Positions 11,545-22,532 of a DNA stretch of 64,000 bases are shown here, piece by piece. The DNA is taken from contig NC_079235.1 of NCBI RefSeq assembly GCF_028502605.1, positions 496,001-560,000 on the forward strand, in the 5' to 3' direction. A program made the translations under genes and the position numbers. This DNA is from Trichoderma breve. Lineage: Eukaryota; Ascomycota; Sordariomycetes; Hypocreales; Hypocreaceae. Position 1 is the stretch's first letter; each line of letters opens with the position of its first letter. The notes beneath the pieces are model-generated. The model saw only the letters and a program-made list of their open reading frames with translations, searched no databases and was not told where the DNA came from.

Positions 11545-12966
11545 ATGACCCGCTCAAAAAACCCCCGCCTTCAACTACTATCAGCATCACCAACAGCTAC
11601 AGCTTCAGCTTCAGCTTCTTCGTCGACTTCAGCAGCTTCCTCTTCCTCCCAGCCTCTCCTCGACTCATCTTCCCATCCACACATTTTCTACGGCGCCGTC
11701 AACATGACCGTCAACCCTATCGAGGCCGACTCCAAGCTCGGCTTCACCACGACCGTCGTCTCCTCCGGCTCGGGAGACAAGAACGAGGGCAGCAACGTCA
11801 ACAGCCAAGCCATCAACCATGGCGACAACGTCAACAATGACGCCGCAGTCACTGATGCCACCGTCTCTCAAGGTATCCACATCCTCGAGGCCGAGTCCGT
11901 CCACTGGTGGTCCTACTTAGCTACGGCCGACTTCTGGGCCGTCATCGCCGTTGGCCAGGTCCTGTCGCTGTGCATCACTGGCACAAACACCTTTACCTCG
12001 TTCCTTGCCAATGCCGGCACCAACATCCCCGCCTTCCAGACCGTCTTCAACTACATTCTGCTCTTCCTCGTCTACACCACAATCACCCTGTGGCGCGATG
12101 GCCCCCGTGTCTGGTGGGATATCATGGTCAAGGATGGCTGGCGCTACTTCATCATGTCCTTCCTCGACGTCGAGGGCAACTACTTTACCGTCCTGGCCTA
12201 CCGCTACACCAACCTGCTGTCCGCTCAGCTGCTCAACTTTTGGTCCATCGTCTGCGTTGTCATCATCTCCTTCCTCCTGCTGCGTGTGCGCTACAAGCTG
12301 TTCCAAGTCATCGGTATCCTCATCTGCTGCGGTGGCATGGGTATCCTGCTCGCCTCGGATCACATCACTGGCTCCAACGGCGGCCCTGGAGTCGACATGG
12401 TTAAGGGCGATCTCTTTGGCCTTCTTGGTGCTACTCTCTACGGTGTTTCCAACGTTTTCGAGGAGTGGCTCGTGTCCAAGCGCCCCATGCACCACGTCTT
12501 GGCTTTTATGGGCTTCTTTGGCATGTTCATCAACGGCGTTCAGGCTGCCATCTTCGACCGCACGTCCTTCCGCGATGCTCACTGGGACAACTCCGTCGGC
12601 GGCTGGCTCGCCGGCTACACCCTCTGCCTGTTCATCTTCTACACCCTGGCTCCCCTCATCCTGCGTATGGGAAGTGCCGCCTTTTTCGACATCTCGCTGC
12701 TGACGGCCAACTTCTGGGGTGTCATCATCGGCATCCACGTCTTTGGCTACGTCATCCACTACCTGTACCCCATCGCCTTTGTCTGCATCATCATCGGTCT
12801 CGTCATCTACTTCCTATCCGGCAGCGTCCTCGGCGACTCCAAGAAGCCCTGGCTGGGTGCTAACCAGGAGGACGGCGTGGCTGGCTTTGGCACTGCCAAG
12901 TTGCGTGCCATTAATGCGGCCAGGAAGGCCCAGCTGGATACTGAGACTGCTCCTACTGTTCAGTAA
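11545..12966 (+). CDS. SLC35F1/F2/F6-type solute (nucleotide-sugar-like) transporter
   Basis: Single coding exon, 473 aa. An N-terminal ~110-residue Ser/Ala-rich cytosolic region is followed by about ten hydrophobic helices in the drug/metabolite-transporter arrangement. Diagnostic segments of the SLC35F (DUF914) family are visible: NTFTSFLANAGTNIPAFQ, FLDVEGNYFTVLAYRYTN, and a helix with QLLNFWSIVCVV. The C terminus is a short hydrophilic tail. Family members sit in Golgi or other endomembranes, and their substrates are mostly unproven, so I do not name one. A second in-frame ATG at 11704 (MTVNPIEADSKLGF) could be the main start; I take 11545 because it is the first ATG after the probable leader intron. 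The protein family is sure; the start is less sure. Confidence 0.93.
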   Translation: MTRSKNPRLQLLSASPTATASASASSSTSAASSSSQPLLDSSSHPHIFYGAVNMTVNPIEADSKLGFTTTVVSSGSGDKNEGSNVNSQAINHGDNVNNDAAVTDATVSQGIHILEAESVHWWSYLATADFWAVIAVGQVLSLCITGTNTFTSFLANAGTNIPAFQTVFNYILLFLVYTTITLWRDGPRVWWDIMVKDGWRYFIMSFLDVEGNYFTVLAYRYTNLLSAQLLNFWSIVCVVIISFLLLRVRYKLFQVIGILICCGGMGILLASDHITGSNGGPGVDMVKGDLFGLLGATLYGVSNVFEEWLVSKRPMHHVLAFMGFFGMFINGVQAAIFDRTSFRDAHWDNSVGGWLAGYTLCLFIFYTLAPLILRMGSAAFFDISLLTANFWGVIIGIHVFGYVIHYLYPIAFVCIIIGLVIYFLSGSVLGDSKKPWLGANQEDGVAGFGTAKLRAINAARKAQLDTETAPTVQ

Positions 12967-13504
12967 ACGAACATACAAGCTCATAAACCTATAAGTAAGA
13001 GGGGGGAAAGTAATAATGATAGTAAATAATTGGAAAGAAGAAAAAGGAGGATTTGGTATATGTGAATGGGGAGAGGCAGATAGATACCCGGGTGATGCCT
13101 ACTATATTATTGGCAGTCCATTTTGGATATACGATAATACTACGCTCAAAGCCCCATTTGTTCGATGCAAACCATCAAAGTCGTGATGCACATTTCATTA
13201 CCTGATTCGCTATTGCCGAGACAAGTATCTAGACAAATCTGACAATAGCCCTTTGAGGAAGGCCTACATCATGTTTTTCTTGTATGTTCCGCATTTTATC
13301 ACGATACTGGATCTACATAATCGCGGAGGCGGTAGAACTTGGAGTTGGTCTTGAATAGCCATCTTATATCCCGGTATAGCTTTTATACAGTCTATTTATC
13401 CCTTAGGTTATTATGCAGTTGTCTACATGTAGTCGGGTGACCAATGGGTTCACATCTCGTTCCTTAAACTCAAATAACTGTCTTTTGCTTCGGCATCTCT
13501 ATCG
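12967..13504. other. Convergent 3' intergenic
   Basis: Short A/T-rich spacer between the 3' ends of the transporter and the Hsp70-like gene. It should hold both 3' UTRs; nothing else is seen. Confidence 0.6.
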
Positions 13505-15717
13505 CTAATAATCCAAGTCCAGCTTTGCTTTACCAGCCTCTCTTCCGTTACACAGGATGCGAAACACCAAGTGGCCCACTTCATCATCCAGGCGAATATT
13601 GAGAACCAGAGGAATCTCGGTACATGTCTCCCCATTCTCTTCTGTAAGCCGCTTGACGTTGGGGACTTGGGACCAATCCATGTCATGCAGGGTATACAGG
13701 ATTCTACCGATCGTCTCGACGCCTATATACCATCTGGTTAGCTGATCATGCTCTCTTTTCTCCCTGGTCAAGTGAGTGAGTGTGTACGATTATCGTCGAT
13801 GGTACCCGGCGCAGCGTCTAAGCCGCACGAGTATAGAAAATGCTCTCCAGATTTAATGATAGGACCCCTGTAATTGTTGACAAACTCTGAGTTTATTTCG
13901 GTTTTCGAATCAATGAGAGTGCCCTTTTGAAGGTAAAATTAGTCGGTCAAGCAACAAACAGTACTGAGAGTGCAAGAAGATTTGGTACCTTTGGAATCTG
14001 CCAGAACATGAAGCCGGTAAGTCTGTCAACCCTGTCCATGACATCTTTGTAAATAGATCTCCTTTTTGAATTGTAGTTGCTGTGGAGGGACGGATTGTAG
14101 ACTTTGGCGAGCGCGTGGCCGTAGTGTTTTCGGCACTTCTTTTCTCTGACGATGGAGCCTTCTAACCCGCGAAGTACGGCGCCGCAGACGACAGCAGACC
14201 AGCTATTCTCGTCAAGTTTCCATTTATTCTAACCTAGATAGCAGGAGTTGTACTTACGCACCAGTGGCAGGAATCGTAAGACGAATTCCTCTTGGTTCAC
14301 ACCAGTCAGTCAATCTCTCGTTCAAATACGGCGAGGACCCAAATCCACCAACAAGGATAATAGTTTCAATAGGTCTCTCATCCATCTTCTTAACCCGATT
14401 GATCTGATCCTCTAATAGTGTAATGATCTTGTCAATCACTGGATCGAAAATAGTTTGGAAATCAGCCTTGCTCAAAAGAATCGAGTGTGACCTTCTCTCG
14501 TAATAACGCTCGAGATCCGGCGTCCTCTTCAATAGCGGCATGAACAGCTGAACTCTGGCATCTCGCCGAGTAGCCAGATTGTTCAGCTTAAAGTCTTTCT
14601 TTTTGCTTTCGAATGAGTCCATGAAGTTGCTGCCTGGTCCGATTTCTTCGGGGGGAAGGCTTGTAAATGCTTCGCCGAATCGTTCGGAGAGGAGTTTCAA
14701 AAGGTTTCGATCGACGTATGTGCCGCCGCATTTGCCGGCTGAAGAAATAGTATTGTTAGCATTCATTTTCGGTTTTTTCTCTCTTCTTTTTAGCTGAATC
14801 GGAGGCTCGTTAGTCATGGCTCGCGTTTCGGGCTCACCTGCACCAACAACTATTTCTCGGAGCGTGAGTGTCGGTTCCGTCCTCTCAATCTCGTAAGTTG
14901 TAATGTCCTAGTCATGGTTAAAAGAGAGCGAGTTGTCTAACATGTGTATGAATAGGGTACGCATACCACAGTGCCGCCGCCGCAATCGCACACCAATACA
15001 CCTGTCTTGGGCTAACCCTGGGTTTAGAAAAAAACTGATTCGACATGTTTAACCCTTGAGAGCACATACCTTGACGAAGCCTTCGAACCGATGGATGCTG
15101 GTCTTCAATGCCATGTGTGCTGCCGCTTCTGGCTCTGGGATGAGTTTGATACTGTCAATTTCCCTCCTGCCAAACCCTGCTTCCATGGCCGCGCTCTTTG
15201 TAAGAAGTTTCGCCTTTTCGTTCCACGAGGCGGGGACTGTTATCCAGAATTCCATTGGAAGATCATCCAGTTTATGAGCGCCGATAAACTGATTGATATT
15301 CTTGTCAAACATCTTTCTCATTCCCGTAAGATACTCCCTAGCAACATCCTTTGCCGACATATTGTTGGGGAGACGCATAATCTCAGGATTCATGGTAGAG
15401 TATGTATCTGTGACATCAAACTCGGAAGGTAGAGTATCATCCAGAAGCAGTTTTGTCCAGGAATAGGATGTCATGCCTGCTTCGACTTCGTAGCCCCATG
15501 CTGTCCTATCGAGGTCGGCATTTTCCTCTGGGAAGGCAACTCTCGTCGGGGCTTTGATAGTATGCTCGGCGCTATGCGAGGCCGCGCCGGGGTATTTAGT
15601 CCAGGTATTTATATCTTTGAAATCAGAGGCATTTGAGAGCGCGAAACATATCCCCGAGTATGTCGTTCCGTAGTCGATCCCGACCAAAAGCTTGGTGCGT
15701 GGAGTAATGATGGCCAT
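13505..15717 (-). CDS. Hsp70-like (actin-fold) ATPase, fungal type, 603 aa, 7 exons
   Basis: Exons on the minus strand: 15717-15070, 15011-14967, 14907-14838, 14738-14258, 14202-13989, 13923-13788 and 13722-13505. Introns are 55-99 nt; several have clear CTAAC branch points, and all junctions keep phase (1812 nt in total). The nucleotide-binding fold is complete: phosphate-1 loop GIDYGTTYSG at residues 13-22, phosphate-2 VCDCGGGTVD at 223-232, and adenosine motif VGGFGSSPYL at 384-393. Unlike true Hsp70s it lacks the canonical DLGTTNS/DLGGGT forms and an EEVD tail. Its C-terminal ~130 residues form the short beta-rich tail usual in fungal Hsp70-like proteins, not a normal substrate-binding domain. 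Such proteins are numerous in filamentous fungi and their roles are mostly unknown. It is transcribed divergently from the coiled-coil gene at 16601. Confidence 0.92.
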
Positions 15718-16600
15718 TGTCTATGTATTCTCGAGGCCAATGAGATGATGCCTGGATTTCTCTGATAGATTAAAGCAAATTAGGAAGAATTGGCATTTGT
15801 TAGAGTCCAGCATAGAGGTGTCGGGACCAAAAGGCGACGGCTGTGCCAAATAGCTGCCTTGGGAAGGCTCCCAGCCTGATTTCATGTTTACCCAACTTGG
15901 GCTTCAATGCGTGCCACTTGCAGCTGCATTAGGTCGCGGCACGGCACACTCTTTACTAGCACTTGTGTGTAACATTTCCTTGATGAAATTATAACAAGAT
16001 TGGATATCAAACCCCTGAGTCATAGCCTTACATGCACGCTCCATTATTTGCGCCCGGAGACGGCTGCAGTTGAAGAAGTTTCTCCTGAGTCTATTCGTTG
16101 CTTCTGCTGCAGCTGTATCTAAAGACATTGAAAAAGAACGTATGATGACTGCGTGTGACGAAAGTCAAGTTTACGTGGATTTGCGGCATTGGATAGGCAG
16201 CAAAGCAATTCTGCGCGTTGGTTGCAGACACCTCCTCCACGTTCTCATCTGGTATTGGTCGATGTGATATCAAGTACTGATTAGAATCATGCATCAATTT
16301 GTAACTGGCTGCCTTTTCATCGCAAAGCTTTGTAACGTATTCTGGCCTATCAGATGTCAAGTGGTGAAAGTAAATGCCGTGGTTGTTATATGATTTGGCC
16401 AATTTTTGCCGTGTCACCACTATAAGGTAATCGGATGCTTTTTATTGCCTGAGCAATTGCCGTATCTATAAAAGGGATACCCTTGACTGTATATTGGGCA
16501 TCATTTTCAGAGTCTAGTCTCCGTACGTACCAACTGTTTCCTTCTGAACCGCCGACTTTGAAGCAGAAGTTGAGCATATCCTGCTGAGAAATCAAACAAC
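15718..16600. other. Divergent promoter region with possible decayed reading frames (minus strand, 15904-16577)
   Basis: The 883-nt space between two divergent genes. On the minus strand three protein-like frames overlap in sequence order: one from the ATG at 16577, one covering about 16430-16091, and one ending at a stop at 15904. I could not connect them with phase-compatible introns. They may be remnants of a disrupted gene or chance frames. The plus-strand TATA box of the coiled-coil gene lies inside the first of them, arguing that the region now works mainly as promoter. Confidence 0.35.
16467..16474 (+). promoter_or_regulatory. TATA box of the coiled-coil gene
   Basis: Perfect TATAAAAG about 127 nt upstream of the ATG at 16601, at the distance expected for a fungal core promoter. 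Confidence 0.55.
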
Positions 16601-18511
16601 ATGGCAGACGGGTATCTACCTGGGGTATGCATCCTAGACAAACATTCTACTGCTGACTTTCCTATTTTGAAACTTACTGTCATGTATCTCTAGGATGGGG
16701 GATACATGTACTCGCCAACAGAACCCTACTTCATCTTTCCTCTTTTGAGGGACCATTGTACTTCTCCTTATCTGGATGATCTCGACATCGAGGCTCAAAG
16801 ACGGCATGGTGACTCAAAGCCCTCTTGCACAGATGAAACAAGTCCACTGCTAGAGAACCCTACATCCCCCCAACAGCAAGCAAGCAAGAGATTTGATTTT
16901 GGCCTAAGTAGGCTCATGGTTCTATGGCAATTCTTTGGTGGGAGTTGCTTTGGCCATGAAATTGCCGAAATTCAAGATATAGAAGATCTCGAGAGGAAAT
17001 ATGAAGCCCAAAGCAGGGAGCTTGATGGGGTACGTCGAGAGAGAGACAATCTTAAACAAAGCCTAAAGCAAGAAAGAAAAATATGCGAGCAGAAATTGGA
17101 GAGTTTGAAAGCAAAACATAAGAAAATTATCGATCAAAAAGAGGCGGAATGGAGCGAGTCTATGGAATTTGCTTCATCCCAACTTCAGGACGAAATATCC
17201 AAGGTGGAAGCTATTCCATCCCAGCTCCAGATTATAAAGTCAAAGATGAAAGCTATTTCATCTCAGCTTCAAGATGAAAAGTCCAAGGTGGAGGCCGTTT
17301 CATCTCAACTCAAAGATGAAAAGGCCAAAGTGGCTGAACTTCAAAAATACATTGAAAAGAATGAGACAGTCGTCACAAGAGCTCACGAGACCCACATGTC
17401 GTCACTGTCCAAGAGCGTCTCAAGACCATTTACCGACGACATGATAAAAGACGAACTGAAGTGCTTCTATGAGAATTATCTTCTCCCATGGTGCGGAGAC
17501 TTGGGCTCTATGGAAGTTGACGAACCAGAAAAGGCAAAAGAGAAGCTACAATCGATAGGCATCATTAATAACTGCAAAAGTTATATGAACGAACCGGCCA
17601 ACTTACAGTTTTCCATGGACTTACCTGATGGGAAGAGCCCGATGGTTCTTCTCCAAGCCGTTCTTTCGCAAACTCTTTGCGACACTTTTCTGCGAGATGC
17701 TTATTTTCTGGCAGATGGGATGGAGACGTCCAAAGTGCTAGGTCAGGATCATGCAGATAGCCGCCGTTGGCTCAAGGAGGTTGAAGATATGCTCTGCAAA
17801 GGTGAGCTGACAACTTTACTGAGACCTTGGAGGTGAAAATGAATACATCAGCAATGAAAAAAGAAAGACGACGAAAGCCATGTATCTAAGTTACTAACAA
17901 CTTTCAACACCGCAGTTGACAAGAATTCCGGCGTCGACTGGCGCATCCAAACCGTCCAATCCTTAGAAAAAGCCACACCATTCAATCTACATCTCGTACA
18001 AAACAAAGCGAAAAACTTCGTCCAAGACTTCCACTTCCTCCTCAAAGAAGTAGACGACCAAGCCCTTAAAGACCTATCCCAGCTCTTCCTCGACTTTGGC
18101 AACCTGGCGCTCAAGTTCTGGAAAATGCGCACCGTCATCAAAACACACGGCTTATCGAGATTCGCGGAGCAGAGGTTTGACGCTGAATCTTCTTTTATCG
18201 AGGCTGACGTTGTCGGCTCGCCTGATGCACGGAAGCGTCGGCAGGGGCGGTATGTTGGAGTTGTGGTGAGGCCACTTATTGTCTCGGAGCCTCTTGGACA
18301 GGATGGCGGAGTGAGTGAAGAGGTTGTGTGGCTTAAAGCTGCGGGCTGGGTGTCTGACTCTGAGGGCTTAGTTGATACTCCAGCGCAAAATGTGATTGAT
18401 GATGGTGATGATGATGAAAGTGATGAGGATGAAGGTGATGAGGATGGCGATAGTGGTGATGATGATGATGTGATGAGGATGATGACAATGATGATGACAA
18501 TGACATTGTAG
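16601..18511 (+). CDS. Coiled-coil hypothetical protein with acidic tail (575 aa, 3 exons)
   Basis: Exons 16601-16624, 16694-17801 and 17916-18511. The first intron is 69 nt (GTATGC...CTAG, phase 0). The second is 114 nt (GTGAGC, perfect TACTAAC branch point, GCAG, phase 1). Exon 1 encodes only MADGYLPG. Residues ~100-235 form a charged coiled coil that includes four exact 14-residue (two-heptad) repeats of the type SSQLQDEKSKVEAV. The middle and C-terminal parts (residues ~255-500) are globular and unrecognised. The last ~45 residues are an Asp/Glu-rich tail encoded by a GAT-rich microsatellite, ending in a Met/Thr run where the repeat is read in another frame. No membrane segment or signal peptide is clear. 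The function is unknown; the shape suggests a scaffold or cytoskeletal/vesicle adaptor, which is inference only. Confidence 0.85.
17174..17341 (+). repeat. Four tandem 42-bp coding repeats (coiled coil)
   Basis: Four adjacent 42-nt units, each encoding 14 residues of the pattern xSQLxxxxxKxxAx. Units 1, 3 and 4 are closest; unit 2 has diverged (PSQLQIIKSKMKAI). They lengthen the coiled coil by whole double heptads, so unit gain or loss keeps both frame and heptad register. Confidence 0.9.
18394..18508 (+). repeat. GAT/GAC-rich trinucleotide tract encoding the acidic tail
   Basis: Imperfect GAT/GAA/GAG/GGT triplet repeat. It is read as Asp/Glu up to about 18470, then after a GATG-TGATG interruption the same motif is read as ATG ATG ACA, giving a Met/Thr-rich C terminus before TAG. 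Confidence 0.85.
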
Positions 18512-19199
18512 GTTATAGATATATATAATATGTCCGTTAAGAAGGCTCAAGAGCAAACTCCAAAATGGGTACAGAGATCTGGACACCACAAGTTCAAACA
18601 CAACGCAACAGATTTAACTTGGGGAATATAAACATACGTCTACCAGGGTTGTAACTTTAAACAGTATACTTAATGTAGCAACTTGAGAGTTGTTCACAGA
18701 AGGGACAATATCCAGCACTTCGAATCAATAAGTAGAATCGAATCCTACTTAGATTAGATTCTCAAAAAACACACCTATATACGTGCAATCATATATAAAA
18801 CACAAATCAAATTAATTCCCAATAACCCCTCCGCTCATCCAACCAAATCCATCGTGAAAAAAAAAACACCCCTTTCATCCCATAAACACATCAGTCATCC
18901 CTAGTTATAACACAAATTTCCCAATATCCCAAAGCTGCGCCAAAGTTTCATTACCCAATGAAGTAAGTAAGTAGTATGGTATAGATATAGTATGGTGGTG
19001 GTATATAAGATGGGCATTGTACATTTCAGCACGTGTATGTTAGTTATATGCATGTATATGCGGTTCGCTTCCTTTGAACACAAGAGGCGCTATCATTATT
19101 GCGATTCTGCAATTGCGTATCTTCGTTTAAAGTCGTTGTCTCGCCCCCTTCAAAGAAAGAATCTTGTTAGACGGGCGTGTTGCGATTTAATAGGCACGC
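18512..19199. other. Convergent 3' intergenic
   Basis: A/T-rich spacer with TATA-type and TAGTATGG-type simple runs, between the 3' ends of the coiled-coil and BTB/F-box genes. No gene is seen. Confidence 0.6.
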
Positions 19200-22100
19200 C
19201 TAAGATAGGGCCGACTCCATCTCCCCATCTCCGCCCTTTCGGCCGTCAATCTTTTCGATATGCTCAACGCCATTTGGATTCTTGGCCGTCGAGGAGCTGG
19301 AGCTTGGCCGCCCGTCTTGCTTGAGCAAGCCCACCCTCTCGTCGTGCTCGCTCCGCAGCTGTTTCGTCTCCGTCCTGGCCAGCGTCTTGTCTTCGAGGCC
19401 TTCGATGAAGGAAATGTCGCCGACCCGGAACTTCTCCCGCATAACCTCTACGCCAGGCAAGACTGTGCTTTGCTGCGGCGGTGGGGTCACGACCAAGTGA
19501 TCGGGCCACAGGATTCTGCGTGCCTCTTCTTCCGTCATGGGAGGTTCGTCAATATCCTCTGTCGAAATGAGACTGCTCTGGTCTGAAGGCGTAGTGGATT
19601 CATCCGAGAGATCAAAAGCGCGCTGCCGAGGCGTAGTTGGAGTGGCGGTATCATCGTCATCAGAGCCCTCATTACTCCCTTCAGCAACTGGGAGCAGCGG
19701 CGGAGGAGGATTAGCCTCCTTTGGCTGAAACGGCGGCGGAGGATCATGGGTCAAGATTTCCAAATCATCGTCGTCGTCATGGTCGGCACGGACCCGCCCG
19801 CCTTGTGAAGACACAGAGCCATGACGAGTCAACGGATCGATACTGGAGTCGTCGTCTTCGTCTGATTCGTACAGCCCTTCGTCCTCTTCGCTCCTCAAAG
19901 TAATGGCGTCGGCACCGTCGCCGAAGCCTCTCTCCTTGAGCATGTCCGACTCTGACTTTAAGACCTTACTTTCGACCCTCTCGTCTTCTATCGAGGACCT
20001 TCCCATGCTTCCCCAGCGCATCCGATCCGCACGTAGATAATTGCGCATAATTTGGAGCTCGTTTCTCTTGTACGTCTCGTAAAAGGCTCGGTTGATCCTG
20101 GCCGCGGCTTGCAGATCCTCTAGATCATCCATCTCACTAAGGATCTGTAGGCGAATCTCTTCCGGGAATTCACTGACAACGCTGTGGATCTTCTCATGGG
20201 CGGCCATCCGATTGAGGCCGGCGGTCAGTAGCATTTGTGGTTCTGATATCTTGTGCTTCGAGAGCGCCCAACCATGGCTCTTGCCGCTAATGTCAAACAG
20301 AGTTAAGCCGGTAACACTGTTGTAAATGTCTGCTATTGCTGCGCGGAACGCGGGAACCGGGTCACAGACGCTCCCGGGGTGGAGAGGCGCGGGAGGACTT
20401 GGTGTTGAGCGGAGTGTTTCCATCATCTGCGCCAGGCTCTTGGATGGAGGACGGGCATTCGGAATGTGCGACATGATAGAAGGCTGCACAATGGTTGAGA
20501 GCAAGCCAAGCTCGTTGTACACCAGCATTAGCCACCCTAGATTTGAAGCATCGCACCAATGGTTGCCCTTGGGGCATCTCGGTGTGCTCGTAAGCGCCAT
20601 GGCGGGCTGGATTGGCGAGGCTAGGTGGCTATCGAGATCGGAAAGGGATATGTGTTGCTTTTCTTCCGAGGATGAATCCTGCTCCGGTGGGCGGATGTAC
20701 TCTTGTATTGTGTTTGCGCAGCTCGCGTAAAGCTGGTCGACCTTGGCGCAACGAACCGCCCAGATCTTGTCTCGAATCTTCTTGGGCCAAGGTTTGCTGT
20801 GCAGATCCTTTTCATCCGCAAGGTTGAGGATCGCGCTCTTGGACATGCGAGTGAAGAGCTGCCGAAGTCCAAATGCATAGCTGATGATGAGAAGTCCGTC
20901 GGGCATGTCATCGGCTCCTTTGTGCATCCACTGCGGCAGCCATCTATGCTCGACTACCATTTCCAACGGTGACGTGCTCTTGTACCTGAGAGAGCACTCG
21001 GCAATGGAAACGAATTGTTCAAAGGTGACATCCCTGGGAATCTTGTCATTGTGCATGTGCGCCGCGTGGAGTAGGATTTCCAGCGAGCCGTGGTGGTTAA
21101 ACTCTTGCTGTGGCATCCGATACAGCTTGACTTCGGACCCATCGTCACAGAAATACGGCACCGGCGGCGGCGGGAGCTGATCGCCAATGTCGTCAGCCTC
21201 GTGCAGATAGTAGCTGCTCGCGTGACCAGAGAACAGCCGCGCAAAAATGGGCGACGTCTCTGCTAGCAAGGCGGTGGAAACACGGAATCGCAAGGCCGGC
21301 TCGTTGCCTGTAGCGTCAGGCCCTAGATTGGCGAATTCGAGTACAGCGTCTCCACGGGGCGCAATAGCAAACTCCTCAATTACTCTACTCGGTGAGATGC
21401 CCGACTCTCCTGCTTGAAGAAGCTTTCGGATATCTCTCAGCTCCAGCTTGACACGTTCATAATTTCTAAACCGAATTTCATATCGCGGAAACTGCACAGA
21501 TACAAGTTAGACCAAGCATTTGGTAATTTCTTGAGGATGCAGGAAGATGAGGTTACTCACAAATTGAGGGTCAGCGGACAAAATCTTGGTGACGCTTGCG
21601 TTGCGCATACGATGGACTGCATCTCTCCTGAATTTCTTGCTCGTGAATAGGGCCTCTAGCATCTCAGGTGTGGCGTCTCGTTCATAGCTCGTGTACGTCT
21701 CGGTAAGGCTGGTCTTGAAGTGCTCGGCCAGCACCTCGAGGCACGTCTTCCAGTCCCGGATCGGCGTGAGCCACACGTCACCGCCATGACTCTGACTCCT
21801 GCTTCCGCCTGCTGTAATGACCTCGGCTAAGCTGCGGCCACTAAAGGAACTCCTCTGGTCAAACACAGCGCTCGGGCTGCGAGGTGTGTCTGCGGACGAA
21901 TCCTGGCGGGTCAATGGGATGGGTTCGGTGGCGGCGGCATTGGAGAGTGTGCGAGGCGTCTTGATCTCCTCTCGAAGGATCGCATCGCAGAGAGCAGCGC
22001 ATCGTTCGTTGATCTTGGTAAACTCTTTGTAGGCGCCGTCGACGTGGCTAGGGCCGGAGGGAGCGGCCCGCATGCGCGCAACAAGGCTTTGTAGCTGGCG

Positions 22101-22532
22101 GTAATTGGATTCGGCGGTTTCATGGATCGAGGAGATTTCGTGGATGGAGGGCTCGTGGGTTTCGGTGTCAACGGATGAGCCGCCTTGTTTGCTCTGTACA
22201 ACATATTAGCCTGACATTATTGAATGCTGGGGCGACGAGGCGGAGCGGCAACGTAAGCAGCGAGCAACGTTGGCCACTCCATCTGGCGATGCAGTAGACG
22301 GATAGACAAGGAAGGGAACAGTAAGCACAGAAAGTCGGGAGGGGAATGCCGAAGACGAAGATCGGGACGGGGAGAGTCAACGTACAGAGTAGCTCTTGTC
22401 GTCCTTGCTGGCGCCGCTGATGCTGCCGAATTTGCTGCGGATGGCCGAGGGGAAGCGCCATATCTTCTGCGACGAGCCGCTGGACGAGGCGCCGCCCTCG
22501 CTGTTGGTCCGGTGAATCATGTCGGTCTTCAT
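19200..22532 (-). CDS. BTB-like and F-box-like domain protein (1023 aa, 3 exons)
   Basis: Exons 22532-22386, 22193-21561 and 21491-19200. Introns are 192 and 69 nt with donors GTACGT and GTGAGT and acceptors ACAG and GCAG, all phase 0. Residues 1-260 are a Ser-rich N terminus plus a helical segment. Residues ~309-440 look like a BTB/POZ-type fold (FRVSTALLAETSPIFARLF) with inserts. Residues ~700-740 resemble an F-box (FPEEIRLQILSEMDDLEDLQ followed by an AARINRAF helix). The C-terminal 250 residues are acidic, Pro-rich and disordered, with Asp runs. BTB and F-box domains usually recruit targets to cullin ubiquitin ligases (Cul3 and Cul1 respectively), so a substrate-adaptor role is plausible but inferred. 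The start is the upstream ATG of two (22532, 22520); a CT-repeat leader precedes it. Confidence 0.85.

Noticed and set aside
11917..12759. 280-residue minus-strand frame
   Set aside because: Antisense shadow of the SLC35F-type transporter; Asp/Glu/Val-rich composition arises from the coding strand.
14254..14817. Exon 4 of the Hsp70-like gene read as a separate start at 14817
   Set aside because: The upstream part is intron sequence; an acceptor at 14739 joins this exon in phase to the preceding ones.
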